A DNA stretch of 64,000 nucleotides from Conchocele bisecta (GCA_029237695.1 CM055275.1:83880068-83944067); one strand, 5' to 3'. Positions 10,382 to 23,259 are shown, counted from the first letter of the stretch. Numbers and translations are program-made. The notes: generated by a model from the letters alone, not told the origin.

Positions 10382-10950
10382 TCAAAGCTTACCTAAAACA
10401 CTTTGTGCTGATGTTATCTGACCAATACCGGATGATAGAAACCGTACTGGAATTATGTCTAATTTGTCCCTTTGCATTTGAAACATTACAGAATGAATAG
10501 CTAGTTCGATACATGAAATCCGTTCATTTGTTATGAACAACCGGTTGCAATCATAATTGAGTATATGGCATAACCAGATCGTCACTTTTTTCACCTCCCA
10601 GCAGCATTTTTCTTCAGCTAACATGAAGCCGAGTTCATACAGACTATTCCGTACAAACCAGCTGGACTCTTCCGCCCGACTACGGCCAGCGTCTCATCCA
10701 ATACCGTCATCTAAAAACATGATACCACGGTGACCCAATGACCTCCATCGTTTCAATGTAGTTTTGCCCTGCGGTGGATATACACGTAACATATGCGGAT
10801 CTGAGGTCAAAGGTAAACACGTAACTGGACAACTAAAACATATTCTCTGCCACGGATATGTCTTCAAATTTCACATTGAATACATGTAAACATGGATTGA
10901 TATGCCTGCAATCCAATACCTTTACCTGCCTTGCTGAATGCAACAGTCAG
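10382..10950 (-). pseudogene. Reverse transcriptase of the DIRS/Ngaro-type element, decayed
   Basis: Minus-strand reading from about 10950 gives NPLTVAFSKAGK and VLDCRHINPCLHVF (RT domains 1-2). After a stop and shift come VYPPQ, and then RWRSLGHRGIMFLDDGIG, with the YxDD-type box as FLDDG and the double aspartate retained. A stop follows within the next residues, and the open frame 10624-10382 continues with WLCHILNYDCNR (thumb/connection) to LSSGIGQITSA. The motifs and their order are those of DIRS-type reverse transcriptases, which make cDNA of the element. Several disruptions show it is inactive. Confidence 0.75.
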
Positions 10951-11685
10951 CGGGTTAACCTATTATTGGAAATATGTGTGTCACTTGGCAATATTTTGAA
11001 TGATAATTTATATCCATTTTGATAACCTCAATAATATACATTGATTGTCTATTAAACGGCATTCACAATAGTATAACGTGACTACATGAACAAAACACGC
11101 CACTAAGCACAGCACTACAATACGTGAGAAAAGTACATTGCAAGTACTTTCAAACCGCTCACGATCAAACCAATTGCGGACAATTCAATCAATGGAACAG
11201 TCCCAACGTATGCTGTGTCCACTCACTTGAACCGTCACATGAAATTCATCATATACGTACCTTACAGTAAATACTAGGTATCCCATCTCGCACGGACACG
11301 GCTATGGTGAAATACAAACCTGAATACATGCTTATCTACACATGTCGTTTATATAAATGTATACGTTGTGTCACAACAGGACACGCGTGCATGTGTATAT
11401 GCACAATATAGCTAGACAATAAACGAATATTACCCACATGTAATAAATTGCCAACTAACGGCGTAATTTTGGGACCCCAAAGTGCATTATCAAGCGCCCA
11501 TACTTTTTTACAACATTCGACGGAATTTACGGCAGCTATTTGCATGTACATGTCTCACGCCAATTATAATTATGTACCTTCTACGACTGCGTCTTTCACA
11601 TCTGCAATATTCCCCACTGTAAGATTGTCCTCCACAACGTGCAGTTTGTCCAGAATCTGTGCGTGTTGATTATATTGTTCCATTA
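10951..11685. other. No clear gene; expected 5' part of the YR element
   Basis: Gag-to-RT sequence of the minus-strand retrotransposon would be expected here, but no continuous frame or zinc-finger motif was found. Confidence 0.35.
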
Positions 11686-11920
11686 CTTTTTTATTTTAGA
11701 TTTCGGGGTTTCTACTGCCGTAGCATGGGATACAACAGAAGGAGCACTTATCTTTGTGACCATTCCCCAGATGCTGTTCAGCAGCTCCGCATTGTCGCCT
11801 TGCAGAAATTCCCGCACCTTCCCCTTAAGCTGTTAAGCTGGTCCACGTCCATTACCGGTGGATTTCGTCGCGTTGTCGTGTATAGTTGTGAGCGCCTCAA
11901 AATACGTATTGCGTTTTCAA
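11686..11920 (-). pseudogene. Possible gag-like remnant of the minus-strand YR element
   Basis: One minus-strand frame with a single stop reads YFEALTTIHDNATKS, then QLKGKVREFLQGDN and ELLNSIWGMVTKIS. It is helical and charged, and ends with a lysine-rich stretch before a stop at about 11686. Its position upstream of the RT remnant and its protein-like composition suggest gag, but no zinc finger is present and the assignment is an inference. It could instead be an unrelated exon. Confidence 0.35.
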
Positions 11921-12489
11921 AGCCGAGCATAGAACTGACCAGGCCGGCACGGCGAACCGCCCGTGCCATACGATCAGTCAAGTGACCATCTCACTGGTCG
12001 TTACGCCTCATTAACGGGCACAATGTGCTTTGTCATGTTAAGACATACGTGCTAAGCTATACTACGTACCGCGAAGAACTTCCAATTCGTAACAACACAG
12101 TACAGCGAGTCTGATTGGCTAGGTGATTTTGCACACGACCCGTTGTCTGGTATAGTTTTGTGCATGTGAAACATTGAGTTGCGTATTTAACTAGCCGTGT
12201 TCCATTGATACGCGCATACATTCTTCAGTGCAGCTACTACCGATATTTCACAAAGTGTTCTCTATTTCTTTCTTTACCGAAGGATTTACAGGTATGTATT
12301 ATAATGTTTTAATTAATTATTTGTCCTCGATGTTTTTATCCCGCTATTATGAAAACATAGACCGATATTTGTACTCCGTTTATATGTTTATATTGTACAT
12401 TATTGTAATCATATGTAATACAATTTACAGACGCCAATCGATCGAGTTGTAGTACAAACTTACGCCAACCAGGTGAAGGGGGGCTGCGA
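11921..12489. other. No gene seen
   Basis: No supported coding sequence or repeat. AT-rich from about 12290 onward. Confidence 0.35.
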
Positions 12490-12830
12490 CAATAGTATAA
12501 CATTAATGTTTCTTGATGGAATGCTTCAATGTTTGGACACTTGATGAGTTAAGACTTGGAACACACTCATGACGCCATTAATATGACCTTGACCTTTTGA
12601 CCATCACATTTTATTTTTGCGGAACCACTTAGCCATTTCTTTGTGCATCAAGAAGTTTGTACAAGTTTCTTCATCATCGTATAACATTAATATTACTTGA
12701 TGGATTGGACACGTGATACATGTAAGCATTTGGAACACTCGTGCCGCCATTATCATGGCCTTGACCATTTTGACCTTCATGTTGTTGTGGAAACACTTAG
12801 CCAATTTGGCTGTGATAATGTAATAAATTC
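12490..12830. repeat. Two tandem copies of a ~185-bp unit
   Basis: The units start near 12496 and 12681 and share TATAACATTAAT..., CTTGATGGA, GGAACAC, CGCCATTA and GACCTTGACCTTTTGACC in order. This is a short non-coding tandem duplication, of the type seen in dispersed bivalve repeats. Confidence 0.55.
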
Positions 12831-13149
12831 AGTATAATAATTCTGCATACTTCTAATCATGAAATATATGCATTTGTTAGTTCTATATGAAATAATGCAT
12901 TTCAGGAAAAACAAATGATTTCTCCCTCAAAGTATACTTTGCTAGTAAAGTATAATTTGCAATGTTGATGAAATAGGCTACTGAAATACGGCTTTAAGTT
13001 TAGTAAACAGAAAAACGATAGAAATCCGGGGACTTTATTTTAACCTATGGAATGAGGGAACCGTAATTATATTATGTCATCCTTTTAAATAAAAACATTG
13101 TTTGACGGCACATTAGAATCATTTCCTAACAGCAAAATTGAAAATAAAA
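12831..13149. other. No gene seen
   Basis: AT-rich sequence without a supported gene or repeat. Confidence 0.35.
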
Positions 13150-13448
13150 TTAAATAAACTTATCTGGGACATTTACCCCACATATTGATTGGCATTTTTA
13201 TACATTTTATATCATAAATTTCCGCGCTGATATCAGGGGCGATAACTGTGTTTCCTCAAAATGTTAACAGGCACTACTTTTTATGAGCTGTATTTATGTA
13301 CAATTATCATACTTTATAATCTGTCGAAAATATTATTTTTTTAGGTGATGTACTCGCAATTTTTAGAACTGGTGGAATAGTGACACAATTATACACTTAT
13401 TTAATTCCTATCAAGAACAGTTTGTGCTTACTGAATGGGCATGTACCT
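13150..13448. mobile_element. piggyBac-like MITE, right part
   Basis: The interior (GATATCAGGGGCGATAAC, then CACTTATTTAATTCCTAT) and the right end (GGGCATGTACCT followed by TTAA) match the complete copy at 60979-61691. The left terminal repeat is missing. Just beyond it (13485-13510) is a fragment of the CGGCGTGTTT MITE, repeating the nesting seen at 5329-6258. Confidence 0.55.
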
Positions 13449-13452
13449 TTAA

Positions 13453-14984
13453 TGTAATGGAAGAGTGATTTTTGCAATCGGTTATCCGGCGTGTTTGATA
13501 TGTTAGCGATATAAAACTGTCAAAGCTGTGTCAATACATTATTAATAAAGAACAGACACATGCAGAAATTGGTTATTTTACCGGTACAAGGTGTTTATCT
13601 GACATGCACAAGTATGTCTTGTACATTTGAAAGCTTCGTTTCGTTATGTTGAAAGTTGAACAACAACTAGAGAAAAGATGGCTGCCATGGGAAAATGATT
13701 TCCCCGTTCTATTATTATTGGCAATTTACTAGTTCTACATCAAGATTATTTGTTTTAAGGTATAAAATATACAGTTTACTAAATTTTGACATACACGCAA
13801 CAGGTTTGGGTTTGCACTTCGGTTGCTCACATTTTTTGAATGGGTCAAATTGTAGCCGTAGATAACATAACGGAGGCGAATTATTGTAGCTTAAGGAATG
13901 AATGTCCACCAATCAATGTCTGTCCCGATTGAAGCAAGTAGATTGAGATGTATTAACTTACTACATGTACGTCTTTATTAAAGTACTAAAATCATTAATT
14001 GTAAGATTCATCATTTCTGGAAAAAATGTGTTATCAATAATTACATCAACTGACTGTCGTACACGTTGGTTTCGATTCATGTATTACCCAGAAGTTTCCC
14101 GCAAGCCAATGACATATATTATCAGCGGAAACCCGATGAATACGCCTACATGTAATTATTTCAGGTAGAAACGGATCACGCCGGTGTCATATAATGAAGA
14201 ACAAACGGGTATATCTCATCAATATCACCGATTGTTGTCATGGTTGGTCACATACATGTATAGTATGCCATTCCTTAATGTCGTAAAGCTATGAACATAC
14301 ATCATATCTGCTTGAATATAGCTTTATGCAGCTTTGCTGATGAAACAGATACGAGAAACAAACATTTTTCTCACATTTTTGCGAAAAACTTATATGTTTA
14401 TAGCGGCTCTCATTCTTTGATCTTAAGAAAAGGCTGCTGGTCTGATCGTTCCACGCCGGACATTTATGACACGACTTCTGCACATCGCTGACACAGATGT
14501 CACAGGAAAAAGGTTACCCAAATTAACAAAATACCAGCCAGATGGCGTGATCGTTATTTCCTAAAGTGATCCATTACTACATGAAGAGGTCGATGTCAAT
14601 ATTCTTTTTACAATTTATCGATTGATTGCTATTATTTTATCTATATTAATTGAAAGACACATTTTTTAAACTGTGGTGCATGTAGTCTGTTATTTTGAAA
14701 ATTAACGTAATTTAAATGGTATGTATCCATTTACAAAAGTCTGATCTGGAACAACCTGAACAACGGTACACCGACCACCTGCGCTAATCTCGGCATTATT
14801 TGCCATGTTTTATTTCAAAATACTTGAAAATTGAATATTGTGCTTGTGCTACAACTCCAACGGATGTTCCGATCTGGGCAAGATTCACGGATGCGGTTGT
14901 GTACATACACATGAATAGTTTGTCTGATACCCCGGCAGTTCCGTTTAGCAGACATTCCACAGTAAATGAAGGAATCTCGGGACC
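13453..14984. other. No gene seen
   Basis: Several short open frames overlap on both strands near 14290-14490 without motifs. No gene is supported. Confidence 0.35.
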
Positions 14985-15215
14985 GTTTCACTAAACTTCG
15001 TACGACTAAAATATTCGTATGTGCCAATTTACGATCATCTGGAAATTTATATTGATTCGATTTACATTTATTGAGCATAGGCTGCGGCCTATGCTCAATA
15101 AATGTAAAACCAATAATTGTTAACAAGAAAACGTTGTTAATGTGGGATTCACAGACTATCATAATGTTGCACTTACGAACATTTCAGTCGTACGAAGTTT
15201 AGTGAAACGGCCCCC
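14985..15215. repeat. Palindromic MITE with GGGCCGTTTCACTAAACTTC ends, copy 1
   Basis: Terminal inverted repeats of about 40 bases (CCGTTTCACTAAACTTCGTA, then CGACTAAAAT.TTCGTA) enclose a central perfect palindrome around 15059-15107 (ACATTTATTGAGCATAGGCT and complement). A second copy lies at 27335-27556. It is non-coding and of DNA-transposon type; superfamily not determined. Confidence 0.65.
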
Positions 15216-15216
15216 A

Positions 15217-15268
15217 GTGGAATAAGAGGGAGTTACATGTACATGTAGCCCTCTTATTCCACTCACCA
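15217..15268. repeat. Short perfect hairpin
   Basis: GTGGAATAAGAGGG is followed after a TACATGTACATGTA-containing loop by its exact complement. It abuts the preceding MITE and is probably part of another small palindromic repeat. Confidence 0.5.
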
Positions 15269-15339
15269 CTTCAATTATTATTGTACGCGCATTATATGAC
15301 AGTGGCGGTCCTTTATTTGCAGTCAACAGCAGACTTGTG

Positions 15340-16075
15340 GGTACGACTGGATAAAGTGAGCTTATGTGATTTGCGACCCGTGGTCCTCCTGATCAAATGG
15401 CACACTCCTATCGCCTGGTTATNNNNNNNNNNNNNNNNNNNNNNNNNNNNNNNNNNNNNNNNNNNNNNNNNNNNNNNNNNNNNNNNNNNNNNNNNNNNNN
15501 NNNNNNNNNNNNNNNNNNNNNNNNNNNNNNNNNNNNNNNNNNNNNNNNNNNNNNNNNNNNNNNNNNNNNNNNNNNNNNNNNNNNNNNNNNNNNNNNNNNN
15601 NNNNNNNNNNNNNNNNNNNNNNNNNNNNNNNNNNNNNNNNNNNNNNNNNNNNNNNNNNNNNNNNNNNNNNNNNNNNNNNNNNNNNNNNNNNNNNNNNNNN
15701 NNNNNNNNNNNNNNNNNNNNNNNNNNNNNNNNNNNNNNNNNNNNNNNNNNNNNNNNNNNNNNNNNNNNNNNNNNNNNNNNNNNNNNNNNNNNNNNNNNNN
15801 NNNNNNNNNNNNNNNNNNNNNNNNNNNNNNNNNNNNNNNNNNNNNNNNNNNNNNNNNNNNNNNNNNNNNNNNNNNNNNNNNNNNNNNNNNNNNNNNNNNN
15901 NNNNNNNNNNNNNNNNNNNNNNATCGCCTGGTTATGATCTACATTCCTTATTAGAAGCATGCTGAGAGTTTCATTGGTGGCATGGCGAACAGTACATATC
16001 CTAATCCGACTGTGCGATTGCACAGGCTGATCTGGAACTACACTGGTCGCAAACCCCAATAAGCGCAACTCGCGT
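15340..16075. repeat. Palindromic repeat (GATCAG core) interrupted by assembly gap
   Basis: Both sides of the gap carry arms of the repeat seen at 7165-7270 and 60529-60660 (for example GATCTGGAACTACACTGGTCGC at 16030-16051). The bases ATCGCCTGGTTAT occur on both edges of the gap, so its true size and content are uncertain. Confidence 0.45.
15423..15922. other. Assembly gap (500 N)
   Basis: Exactly 500 unresolved bases, a conventional scaffold-gap length. Apparent open frames running through it are artefacts. Confidence 0.98.
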
Positions 16076-16164
16076 GCCGTGGACACACTTCACTTCTTAC
16101 CAGCATAGATCTTTAACAACGAACAAGCAACGTTATATAATTACAAAATAACCCGTTTGTGTGA

Positions 16165-16580
16165 ATGTTTGTTTATTTGTGTGTTGGGGTTTAACGGCAT
16201 ATCAACAGCTAAGGCCATTTAAGGCTGGGTCATTGGATTTAGTATATTCCATATATTACCTGTACAAGTAGGGGGGATCCCAAAATCAGAATTGAATATT
16301 TACAATAAAAAAACTATATATTCAACCTTGAAATCAGAATAATCCTGATCTGATGCCAGGTCCTCGCCACACCAGAATCACTTGGACCCACCCAAAAGCA
16401 GTAGGATCAGTGATAATCTTACTACTTTTATATTAGGCAGTAACCTAATTCAACTCCCAGGTAACAAAAGAACCAAAGATAAAAACGTACCTGAGTGCCA
16501 AACCAGACAAATCGTGATTCCTATAAAGAGGAACCCCTAACGTTAATTTACGCCATCGCGTTCGCCCGACCAACCACCTA
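16165..16580 (-). mobile_element. SINE-like dispersed repeat, ~430 bp, copy 2
   Basis: On the minus strand this copy runs from GGTCGGGCGAACGCGATGGC to a tail with GTTAAACCCCAACACAC. It shares its whole interior with 7372-7812 and 62195-62620. A shift relative to the other two copies breaks the open frame they share. Confidence 0.6.
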
Positions 16581-17078
16581 CTTTTGTGTAAAATTCACCT
16601 GTATGAGAGGAGTACTGTCCCGCACGGAAGAGACAATATTAACATCGAGCATTGAAATACAGTATCGTGAGTTGGTGCCAAGCACCGTTACTACAGACAT
16701 ATAGTTTCCTGTGTGTACAGTGTAGAATGTAGACCCCGGTCAGACTTGCGATGGCTGGTCTGGTTATAAACTGGTTGCAAAGTCGATGAACTTCGTTTCG
16801 CCAAAGTTTGAGCCAATAATTGAATACTCGTCTATTGAACATAATGTATTTGACATGTTCCGTTGTTAACCACATAAAACTTTACAATGGACGAATTGAC
16901 AATAGCACAAATATTGAAGAAAATAATTACTGCTATTAGTTCACATATACGCTGGTAAAGATATTGTAGTGTATGCAATTAGGTTCATGAAATATGTTGG
17001 TTATATGTCATTGCGACGGAATAAATGGGGCTTATGGCTTTTGTAACCAGTCGAACTTGTGAACTGCCAGTACATGTA
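16581..17078. other. No gene seen
   Basis: Nothing supported. Confidence 0.35.
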
Positions 17079-17160
17079 CAGTGGAACCTCTTCACACCGG
17101 ACACCCTGTGATGGCCTCCTGGGAGGGCCCCATGGTGTCCGGTTTAGAGAGGTTCCACTG
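17079..17160. repeat. pogo/Tigger-like MITE with TA target duplication, copy 2
   Basis: An 82-bp inverted repeat begins CAGTGGAACCTCTTCACACC, ends with its complement and is flanked by TA. It is related to 3409-3477. A lone end of the same type occurs near 17282. Confidence 0.6.
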
Positions 17161-18208
17161 TAATTCGGGTATATGAGTGCTGCAATACATATTCGTATGC
17201 ATTGCGATCATGAACATGCATTACCAATATAAGTACAGGACGGTTAATGCTACAAACATTGAACAGACGCATGTGGTCTTGCTGTCCGGTTTAGAGTGTT
17301 TTACTGTGCATACGTGCCGTCTGGAAAATAGTTTTGTTATTGAAAATGTGCGTTGGCAGTGTAATAATATACGGTATTAAATCATAATACAATCCTGTAA
17401 TAAATATGTAAGCGAGACCGCCGCAGATACCACGTAGTGTGGATAGGTATGCATTCAATGTGTGATGTTGGACTTATGCAATACATACATGTAGAATCGA
17501 ACTTGCAGAACGAAAACTCGAGTTATTTATGCTATTGTCTCTGACATCTAAAAGGTAAAACGTAGGAAATGATAATGAGATTTAGTATGCAAAGTGATGT
17601 GAGATAAGACAATTTGGTGACGTTTTTAGCCACCTTATTTTCTGCTTAACTTTGTAAGGGCTTGTAAGTCCGTGCGCCAGTTACCAAAATGATATTTTCG
17701 GCTTTTCTCATTACAACTACGTTGTAGGTGCATACCCGTTGGTGCATTAATAATGTGTCTTATCTTCGACAACCGTCTATAATACCAATAATTATGACAC
17801 GAATAATTATATTGGGAAATGTTGATAATCGGGACAAGATTAATGCAGGCGATTGTGTAGCACATTGTGCCGGTAGTTATAATTTAAGTATGTCTTTCAA
17901 ATAGAAAACAAACATGTAATATATAATTGAATACAACGACGCAATATAGAAAACCAATCAACATATTGTAAGGGCACTCTGTTTTACCAAATTGAATGTA
18001 CTAAATATATTATTCCGTACCATACACATGTATGGTCAAGTAAAGACGTCAAACATTGTCAGATAGTCGGTCAAGTTTTACTCTCACTTACGGAAACATC
18101 ATGTATTTATCTAAATGTGTTTTAACATGTTTAACGGCCTGTCAACAGGCCTACGAGCGAGCCGGCTCATCTAGATATACACTGCTTGCAAACACAGCAA
18201 TCTATTTG
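17161..18208. other. No gene seen
   Basis: AT-rich sequence without a supported feature. Confidence 0.35.
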
Positions 18209-18325
18209 ATGTATTGGTGTTTAACGGCATATCAACAGCTAAGATCATTTACGAGGTCAATCCCAAATTTACTCTGCCGCATCATCGCCATGAGGGGTCC
18301 CAAAACCAGAACGGAATATTTACTA
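18209..18325 (-). mobile_element. SINE-like repeat, 3' fragment
   Basis: On the minus strand it preserves the tail region (complement of GTTTAACGGCATATCAACAGC) and the CAGTTCTG-like segment of the ~430-bp family. Confidence 0.45.
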
Positions 18326-19410
18326 AGAAAAAATATGGGCCGCGCTCTGTGAAAACCAGCATTAATGACATTTTCAATTTGCACTTTTTGACATTTTTTC
18401 GATGCGGACACATTTCAAAAACAATATGCTGAAAAGAAAATGCAAAATATGTTTCATAGTTTTTGTTTTATCTCACTTTTTGTAGCTCCATGTGAATCAC
18501 GCAAGGAAACAAAAGTAACGTCATCGAGAAAATGACGTTATATAAACGCTGACGTTTGTACAATGCAACACAACAGCCTACAGTAGAAATGCGTGTTCAT
18601 AGACTCATTGACTGTGCTTGCTGTAAACTGTATTTGCTGATAAGTTGCACTAAATGTATCTACAAGTGTTAGTATGTATACTATCAAACATTGAACAGAA
18701 TAAAACTACGCTATGTACACTTAGTGAACAAACCAAATGCGCACCACTAGCAATGTTAAATCTATAATTAGCCGACATGTGACTTCGTAATTTGCTACTA
18801 TCGCCAACTATCACAGATTATGCGTATACATGTACCGTTAGAAATATACATTGTAATTATTTGAGAATTTATTCCGAATCTAATTGACGTTGTTTAAGTA
18901 ACAGTTAATTATGACGTCATTTATTGATGTAGACCTTACATCACTCACCAAATACCAAACACAAACAACTAAGCGACATTCCTGGTGTTTGAAATTGAAA
19001 CAGTCTGTGATTGAAACAAATGTATTTTTTTCTGTAGAATGAATGACCTGACATTGGTTAGAATTTGGATAGTCCTATGGCTGCGCATATCAATGACGTC
19101 AGCGCCCGATGGTATCTAGAGGGTAGTCGGACACCCCGGGGAGTTTTAAACAAATTAAAAATGTTATGGACTTTTGTGCTATTAATCCATTATCTATTAA
19201 CATTCTCCATAGTTCTGTAGTAGCTCAATTTAATGCGGAATGTGGACATTCACATGGTGGAGTTACACAGCTGCTGTGTGACAACCATTTGAGATATTTG
19301 CTCCAAACTTGGTACTGTATGAAGGAATAGAACCTAGTTTTAAATAGTGAATATTGTAGAATGAATGTATTCATTCAGAACCAGTACAGACTGGCTGCAT
19401 GTCATGTACA
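18326..19410. other. No gene; one shared repeat fragment
   Basis: The segment 18336-18370 (GGGCCGCGCTCTGTGAAAAC) recurs inverted at 28985-29032, so both belong to a dispersed repeat. The rest shows nothing. Confidence 0.4.
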
Positions 19411-19680
19411 AGTAGGTCCCACAGCATACATACGAATAGTGTAAGTAGGAGAGACTGGCCTTATTGGATGGCATTCGGTTAAATTATATAGTAAAACTAT
19501 TTGGTGTGGTCTAACCTCTAAATTTGTTCCATGTCCCAAACGGTGTTGATGTAGATTGATGCCGCCTTTTCTGTTGCGCCATGTTTAGGTTAAAAGACAC
19601 CAAATAGTTTTACTGTATAATTTAACCGAATCCCAGCCAGTCTTTCCTACTTTCACTATTCGTATGGATGTTGTGGGACC
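19411..19680. repeat. Palindromic MITE (TCCCACA...CATACGAATAGT ends)
   Basis: Arms of about 100 bases at 19411-19515 and 19585-19680 are inverted copies (CATACGAATAGTGTAAGTAG, ATTCGGTTAAATTATA, AGTAAAACTATTTGGTGT) around a ~70-base spacer. Non-coding. Confidence 0.6.
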
Positions 19681-19719
19681 AACCACGTTATGTCCCCAAA
19701 TAATGTTTACATTATTTGG

Positions 19720-20935
19720 CCATGGAAACTCTGTTTACATCTCGTGACCAACAGGCTCAGTGTTTTCTTTAAAATGCTTCAAATATGCTGAAAACTGGTG
19801 TTAAAAACACCCCAACATGTCCTCAAGTGAAACTGGGTAGTAATGGATCAAGATTTGCAAGCAAACTGTGTCTGTGACCTTAAAACACCCGGACTATTTG
19901 TTATGCCGGACTACTTTTGCATACTCAATTTTTCTAACCTTAAACCTAGAGTGCTACATGCCATGTTATAATATAGGGAGACATGTTTTTTCTTTATTCT
20001 TTCAATTTGACATTTTTATGGCAAAATGAACATTGATTTACCATTACCAGACTTACTAATTGACAATATTATACTTTATATATCAAACGCGAAATACCAG
20101 TTTGATATCAGCGGCGATAACCGTGTTTCCTTAAAATGATAACGGAAGCAACTATTTATTCCATTTATTTATTTTTTGATGTGCAATATCATACTTTATG
20201 ATATGTCGATAAATATATTTATTCAGCATTTGGTTGATTTAAATAATTTAAAAATACTGCATCATTTGCACATGGAACTAGCTTGAAACCACCGCGAGTC
20301 TCTATGAGTAGATTAAAGATTATTAAATAATTATATGTGTGTAGCTGGCACTCGTAATTTTTAAAAGTGGTGGACTATTTGCAATTATACATTTATTTAA
20401 TTTCCATAAAGAAAATATTGTACCTACTAGATGAGACCCCAACTTCAACACTAATTAAATCTATATTTCAATTAGTCAAGATCCAGAGCAGAATAAGTGC
20501 AGGTTATTGGAAAATAGGTTCCACAACATCAATAAGAAAAATGAAAGTGGCAGAGAATAGCAAAATGTGTGGTAACGGGTTAGTGTTTTAGGGAAAATGA
20601 ATGGTGGTGGGCCACCTTGGTCTCGTCCCGAATGGTTTTTGGTTTGCATATGCAATTTAATTATGAGGATACATGTATGTAGAAAACACATTAGTAAGTC
20701 AAACATCATACATACATATGCAATTTAGTTAATATAGGTTAGAGAATAATAAATGGTGCTAAATCGTCAAGGAGGTAATAGTAGTCCCGTATGAGCAAAA
20801 TCGTGCTGGTGTTTTGAGGTCACTGACACAGATTGCTTGCAAATCTTGATTCATTACTACCCAGTTTCACTTGAGGAACATGTGGGGGTGTTGGTCATGT
20901 GTTGTAAACAGAGTTTCCGTGGCCAAAAAAAAATG
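19720..20935. repeat. Large inverted repeat, arms ~120-175 bp, ~900-bp spacer
   Basis: The left arm (19720-19895) and right arm (about 20808-20935) are inverted copies. They share GGCCATGGAAACTCTGTTTA, ACTGGGTAGTAATG and CAAGATTTGCAAGCAA. The spacer holds a piggyBac-like MITE. The whole could be a decayed DNA transposon with long terminal inverted repeats, or an inverted duplication. Confidence 0.5.
20085..20445. mobile_element. piggyBac-like MITE, degraded copy
   Basis: Shares GATATCAGCGGCGATAACCG, the TTTGCACATG segment and CATTTATTTAATTTCCATAA with other family copies. The ends are eroded and no TTAA pair is preserved. Confidence 0.5.
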
Positions 20936-22009
20936 TGCACAATATTGGGGTACATGACGAAGTTGGATTTTTATTAGCTCGGATTTAGTAACTATATGAA
21001 AATTCTCAGTCATTGCATATATGCTAATGAGTTAAGTGGCGGTCGCAGTGTCACTGTTTACGGGTTTAACTTTAGAAAAACACGCAGTACTACACCATAA
21101 AAAATTAGTTCAACAACAGTAAGACAGCGAGCTATCTTACCGTTTCAGCGTAATACATGTGTTGTTTGCTTTTTTTGTGCTATATGTGTGTTATTGCAAA
21201 AGCTTTTGTATACTTAATGGGATGTATTAATATGATGTTTTTCTTGAATGTCCAATCAGATTAAAGCTTACATTCTGAACTTTACATAGGTCAATGGCTC
21301 GATAAAATCCGACATTGGACAGCGAAATGATGATGATGATTTAAAGCAGAAACATTGTTTTGTGACAGTTACATACTGTTTTAATCATTTTGATAATTAC
21401 ACGTCGTGTGTGTTGGCGCATACGCTGCCGACAGTCTTGCGACTTGACGTTACACAGCATATACTGTACGATACACTTCACAAAGGAAAGGTTGTCTTGA
21501 GTTTCAGTTTGAATAAGGATAATAATTATCTCTAGATTATTTGTAATATGAATTAAAAAAAGTATATATAAATAGTTAGATATTAATTTAAATAAATATT
21601 TCAGCATAATTTACTCAATACATTAAAACAGAATGTTTAGCTGAAATGAAAGTGAAAGTAGAACGTTTTTGTTATATCCTCCGGGTTACAAATAGCTGAG
21701 GATTCCTATTTGAATTGGAAAATGATATGTATTTTAAATGTAGGAGACTGTGTCAGGAGAAAATGACATATGTCACCAGTCTAGTTCCTGAGCTATGACT
21801 GTGACAGGAAAAAAGGGACTGATGACATATGTTACCTGTCGTGTTCCATGCATGACTGCTCGCTCTTGTTTGTAATTGTTGTAAAATATATAAAGTTTAA
21901 ACTGTGTATACAAAACTATAGATATACCCCCCCCCCCCCACCATACAAAGTATGTCGAGAGGTATATAGTTTTCGTAATTCCGTCCGTCCACGTTAAAGA
22001 ATTTCGGTA
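20936..22009. other. No gene seen
   Basis: AT-rich with a short poly-C tract near 21928. No supported coding sequence. Confidence 0.35.
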
Positions 22010-22300
22010 CCCATTTTCTCTGTGACGGAAAGTCGGATGGACCTCAAACTTCATATACTTCCTTATCATCAACCATATTTTCATTCCATACCACACTCAT
22101 GCGGTCTTCATTTCCAAGGTCAAGGTCAAATGACTTAGACATTTGCATCCGTACGATTTGCCTTAAAGTTGTATGCAACCGTAAGTCAGATTGACTTCAA
22201 ACTTCATATACTTCCTTACCATCAGCCATATTTTCATTCCATACATGTACCACACCCATGTGGCCTTCATGTCCAAGGTCAATGTGAAATTACTTTGAAC
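22010..22300. repeat. Two direct copies of a ~165-bp unit
   Basis: The units share TCAAACTTCATATACTTCCT, CATATTTTCATTCCATAC and CCAAGGTCAA in order. This matches the internal repeats common in bivalve dispersed elements. Confidence 0.5.
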
Positions 22301-22729
22301 AATCGTGTTCGTCAAGATAAATATTGTTTTTGCAGCATTGATAATGTATACTTATTCGACGAATATATTGATTTTAGATGGAGTATATATGATTGTTTGT
22401 GTGAAATATTAAAATGGTTGCCATGACAACCAATATTATTAAACGTTCACATGTTAAGTGTATTGCAAGATGGTAACAGTACTCGGGTGTATTGCATTGA
22501 TTTTCAAAAAGTAAACACCTTTCCAACAAATACTATTTTTGTGTTTTCCCATATAGGTTACCATGGTTACTATGGTAATGCATATATATTTCAGAACTAG
22601 TGTATAATAACATATGACATATATCCTGTGAGTATATATAGTCGGGAAATTATTGAGCAAGTGAAACTTGTATGTAGCTGACCATTTGAATAGTTGCCGT
22701 CGCAACTACTGACAAGCCGCAATACATAT
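22301..22729. other. No gene seen
   Basis: Nothing supported; a short TACCATGGTTACTATGGTA palindrome lies near 22560. Confidence 0.35.
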
Positions 22730-22999
22730 ATTCCGCAAAGTTCCTCATCCCTCCTACAATGTACTTTCCAACAAATGAATTCTTAGTATATGTGTCCTCC
22801 ACAAGCACGTACTGCGCCATAACGCAGCAAAATGGGGTGTAGATATAAACAATATTCCGGAGGGCATACCGCCGGACCCGCCTAACAGTCTCACCAGCTC
22901 CGCTTGGTCGACGAACAAACGGTGCTAGTTCGAAAATATAGTAAACTATTTCAATTAAGAAGTCCCCCACTAACCTGAAATCCTGGATCCGCCGCTGGT
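22730..22999 (-). mobile_element. Dispersed repeat with GGATCCAGGATTTCAGG end, copy 1
   Basis: On the minus strand it shares with 63158-63430 the segments CAGGATTTCAGGTTAG, GCACCGTTTGTTCGTCGACC, AGCTGG.GAGACTG and GGGTCCGGCGG. The family resembles repeats ending in a GGATCC/CCGCC motif. No coding function is supported. Confidence 0.55.
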
Positions 23000-23259
23000 A
23001 TTTGCTTAATATTACTTACACGCCTCCGACAAGAACGGCCCTTTGATAAAAAAACAATAAAGCACGCAGACATCCAGTTTTTAGTAGTAAGTACATTAAC
23101 AACGATCTAAAGTAGGACTTCTTAAATTTGTAAATTGTAAAATGTTGGAGACCTGTGTATCTGCACAGCCTGATCAGGGTCTGCAATGATTGCAAAAATA
23201 CGAGTAAAATATATGCCATACATTAATATAACCATATTAGTACGGTACGGGATGTTCCA

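Noticed and set aside
15281..16086. Long open frames across 15281-16086
   Set aside because: They consist mostly of unresolved bases in the assembly gap.
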